A stretch of 64,000 nt of DNA from Alteribacillus bidgolensis (GTDB taxonomy: Bacteria; Bacillota; Bacilli; Bacillales; Marinococcaceae). Position numbers and translations under genes: made by a program. The first letter of the stretch is position 1. Each line of letters starts with the position of its first letter. The stretch is from the NCBI RefSeq assembly GCF_002886255.1, contig NZ_KZ614149.1:2046001-2110000 (forward strand), in the 5' to 3' direction. Below the pieces are notes generated by a model. The model saw nothing but the letters and a program-made list of their open reading frames with translations, made no database searches and was not told the origin of the DNA. This document shows positions 62,035 to 64,000 of this stretch, one piece after another.

Positions 62035-63720
62035 TCAGTACCTTCCGCTTATATTCTCTAATGCATTTGGTTCTTTTTGTTCAACTGCTCCTATAGCAGT
62101 ATGAACGGCCTCGTCATAATATCCTTTTCGAAAATGGACCTCTGCTTGTAAAAGCTTCTCATCAATTGAAAGGGATTGGCTTCGATATTTATTGCCATAT
62201 TGAATGGCACGTTCAGCAAGACGGGCTTGTTCTAAGGTTGTTCTTAATTCTTGATGGACTTTATTGACAAGATGTTCTGCATCTTCTGCTGCTGCATTAA
62301 CTCTGCCCATTTCTACTGGTACTTCTTCAAGAGCAGATACGGCAGCTTCTAATCTTTCCTCTGCAGCGTCTACTTCATTTAAAAGAATGGAAGGAATTTT
62401 CGGCAGCAGTGAACGCTCTAATTTTATTCTGTCCTGCAGCAATTGACGACGCAATGTTTTCAATGTTTCTAGTGCTTTAAGTTCATCTTTTCGCAGTGTA
62501 TACAACTGCTCTTTGGAACTTCGAATATCCTTATCTAACGTATATATATCTTGTTTTAACGATTCCAGATTCTCTTTTAATCCGGTAAATGATATCTTGC
62601 GATACTCATACATGTCTTTGAAAACCCGCCAATTTTTCAGGGTTCCTTCCATGCCGTTTTCTGCTTTCTTTTGGCGTTTATCTTCTTCATCAGGAATACG
62701 GTAACTCATTTTCACTTTTTCTCGTTCTTGCTGAAGTTCATTTAACTGGATTTCGAGACGGTCTATTTCCTCCCGTGCCTCTATTGCTTGAACCTCTACA
62801 AAACGGCGTGCTTCTACTTCTTTCTCCAGTGTTTGATAAATATAATCAAAGTAATGGCGAATGTCCTGAACCCGGTCTTGAACTCTCTCTAGTTCTAAAT
62901 CAGCAACAGCTTTACTTAAGACTGGAAATTCGTTTCGAAATTCCTCTAATATACTATGAAAATCAAAATGATCAAGTTGATAGCCTTTGCTTTCCATTTC
63001 TTCCATGCCATATTGTACTTCCTTACATTCCTCAGGCAGTTCTGCTTCCACTTCGACTAACAGGGCAGGGACCGCATTCACTTGTTGTTCCATTTTACGA
63101 AGTTTTTCATTTAGATCGTTTAAAATATGATTGGCTTTCATGTAGTTTCCTGCTTCTGTTTCTTGATCAAACACAGCCACCATGTCTTTTAATTCGTTCA
63201 TATGGTTTTCAAATATACGTGCTGTACTTCCTAAAGAGAGCCAGTTTTGCGAAATATACTGTTGTATGGAAGAAAATCTTTCTTTTATTTCCGTAATCCC
63301 GGTCCTATTTTCTTCTTCACTATGTATTAAATTTTCAACTTCATAAAAAATATTAAGAATATGAGAATCAATATTCTTCAACTGAACCCTTGCTGCGTCT
63401 AATAGCTCTTTTGATTTTCGGAAACGATATTTATTGGCCCATTCTTCAATATCAAACAGAGCTTCTTCAATATCAGGAAGGTGAGATCCGATAATGTCAT
63501 CCCACTCCTTACGCCATTCTTCAAATTTTTCCTCGGTTTCCCCTGACATAGTAAGTCCTTTAACTTTAGCTATCTCATCTGCCACGGGCTGATTGGCGAT
63601 TTTTGTCTTCCATTGTTCAAGACGATCAACTTCTTTATATATCTTTTTTCTAGAAACAGCTCCGTAAATAATTATTACAGCAATTATTAAAGCTGCCGTT
63701 AATATCACATATACCATCAT
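62035..63720 (-). CDS. ezrA: Septation ring formation regulator EzrA
   Basis: A membrane-anchored regulator of FtsZ ring formation, 561 residues. It has one N-terminal helix (about 3-21) with the N-terminus outside, then spectrin-like helical repeats (coiled coil throughout, many Glu/Lys/Leu heptads). The family's C-terminal patch (IQYGNKYRSQS near 511-521) is the conserved QNR-type region needed for localisation. The start is ATG ATG after GTGAAGG; either may be used. The downstream order ezrA-nifZ-thiI agrees with B. subtilis apart from the small acidic gene. Confidence 0.94.
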   Translation of the reverse strand: MMVYVILTAALIIAVIIIYGAVSRKKIYKEVDRLEQWKTKIANQPVADEIAKVKGLTMSGETEEKFEEWRKEWDDIIGSHLPDIEEALFDIEEWANKYRFRKSKELLDAARVQLKNIDSHILNIFYEVENLIHSEEENRTGITEIKERFSSIQQYISQNWLSLGSTARIFENHMNELKDMVAVFDQETEAGNYMKANHILNDLNEKLRKMEQQVNAVPALLVEVEAELPEECKEVQYGMEEMESKGYQLDHFDFHSILEEFRNEFPVLSKAVADLELERVQDRVQDIRHYFDYIYQTLEKEVEARRFVEVQAIEAREEIDRLEIQLNELQQEREKVKMSYRIPDEEDKRQKKAENGMEGTLKNWRVFKDMYEYRKISFTGLKENLESLKQDIYTLDKDIRSSKEQLYTLRKDELKALETLKTLRRQLLQDRIKLERSLLPKIPSILLNEVDAAEERLEAAVSALEEVPVEMGRVNAAAEDAEHLVNKVHQELRTTLEQARLAERAIQYGNKYRSQSLSIDEKLLQAEVHFRKGYYDEAVHTAIGAVEQKEPNALENISGRY

Positions 63721-63918
63721 GAGCCTTCACTCCAGTTTTACCGCCGCTATATCGCAAAATTTATTAGTAATGGTTTTTTTCGTCACATACATCTAAATTC
63801 CTGCTATTTCTGATATACTTTTTTTAAAACTTTTATTTGCAGATAAAGAAATTCAATTATATGATAACATGGAATGTTTTTTTATGTGAAAATTACAGGA
63901 AAATTTTTCATTCTTAAT

Positions 63919-64000
63919 TTTAGAGAAAAGCTTGGCTTACCGCCAAGTCCAAATGGCGGAAGTCGTAGTTTTTCTTATACTTTGATCCTTTAACAAAGTT
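63919..64000 (+). repeat. Repeat B, copy cut by the window edge
   Basis: TTTAGAGAAAAGCTTGGC, CCGCCAAGTCCAAATGGCGG and TATACTTTGATCCTTTAAC match the family; the right end lies beyond base 64000. It is upstream of ezrA in a 280-bp gap that otherwise looks empty. Confidence 0.8.

Noticed and set aside
1..64000. CRISPR array, prophage, toxin-antitoxin or defence island
   Set aside because: No regularly spaced repeats, phage structural genes, integrase, or nuclease/defence gene cluster was found; repeats A and B are dispersed, not arrayed.

Overview
The window is a chromosomal stretch of a low-GC Gram-positive, endospore-forming bacterium of the Bacillaceae. The evidence is gene order: from ytxC to ezrA it largely follows the Bacillus subtilis order (ytxC / dnaI-dnaB-nrdR / gapB / coaE-ytaF-mutM-polA / phoR-phoP / mdh-icd-citZ / DUF441-fxsA / pyk-pfkA / accA-accD / ytsJ / dnaE / ytrH-ytrI / nrnA-ytpI-ytoI-ytkL / ytkK / argH-argG / ackA-ytxK-tpx / ytfJ-ytfI-yteJ-sppA / thiI-nifZ / ezrA). 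Several sporulation genes (ytxC, ytrH, ytrI, ytfJ) support an endospore former. The acidic stretches in several extracytoplasmic proteins would fit a halo- or alkaliphilic relative, but that is only an inference.

Layout. Positions 1-434 hold the 3' end of a sugar kinase, a synteny break where B. subtilis has thrS. About 1-8.4 kb: sporulation protein YtxC, a zinc-ribbon protein, the menaquinone-pathway radical-SAM enzyme MqnC, the helicase loaders DnaI and DnaB, NrdR, and gluconeogenic GapB with two inverted CcpN-type operator sequences. 8.6-18.9 kb: CoaE, YtaF, the repair pair MutM-PolA, an HflK-HflC membrane pair, and the phosphate two-component system PhoPR. 19-31.3 kb is central carbon metabolism: mdh-icd-citZ, pyk-pfkA, accD-accA and malic enzyme. 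31.4-46 kb: DnaE, a short plus-strand sporulation pair, NrnA, YtoI, YtkL, alanine dehydrogenase, a secreted protein, YtkK, a universal stress protein, and argG-argH. 46.4-64 kb: small hypothetical proteins, an EcsC-family protein next to a Lon-like protease, acetate kinase, YtxK, thiol peroxidase, a sporulation/membrane cluster ending in SppA, an amidohydrolase, ThiI-NifZ, and the cell-division regulator EzrA. Almost everything is on the minus strand.

The least ordinary content is between the genes. A family of about 90-bp MITE-like elements (here 'repeat B') with TTTAGAAAA-type inverted ends occurs at more than ten sites, including internally deleted and truncated copies. A second, GC-richer 120-230 bp family ('repeat A') occurs three times plus one fragment, always beside repeat B. 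Two A+B composites in direct orientation bracket the accD-accA operon. I saw no CRISPR array, phage, rRNA, tRNA or intact insertion sequence, and no convincing new multi-gene system. The coding part is well-known housekeeping content.
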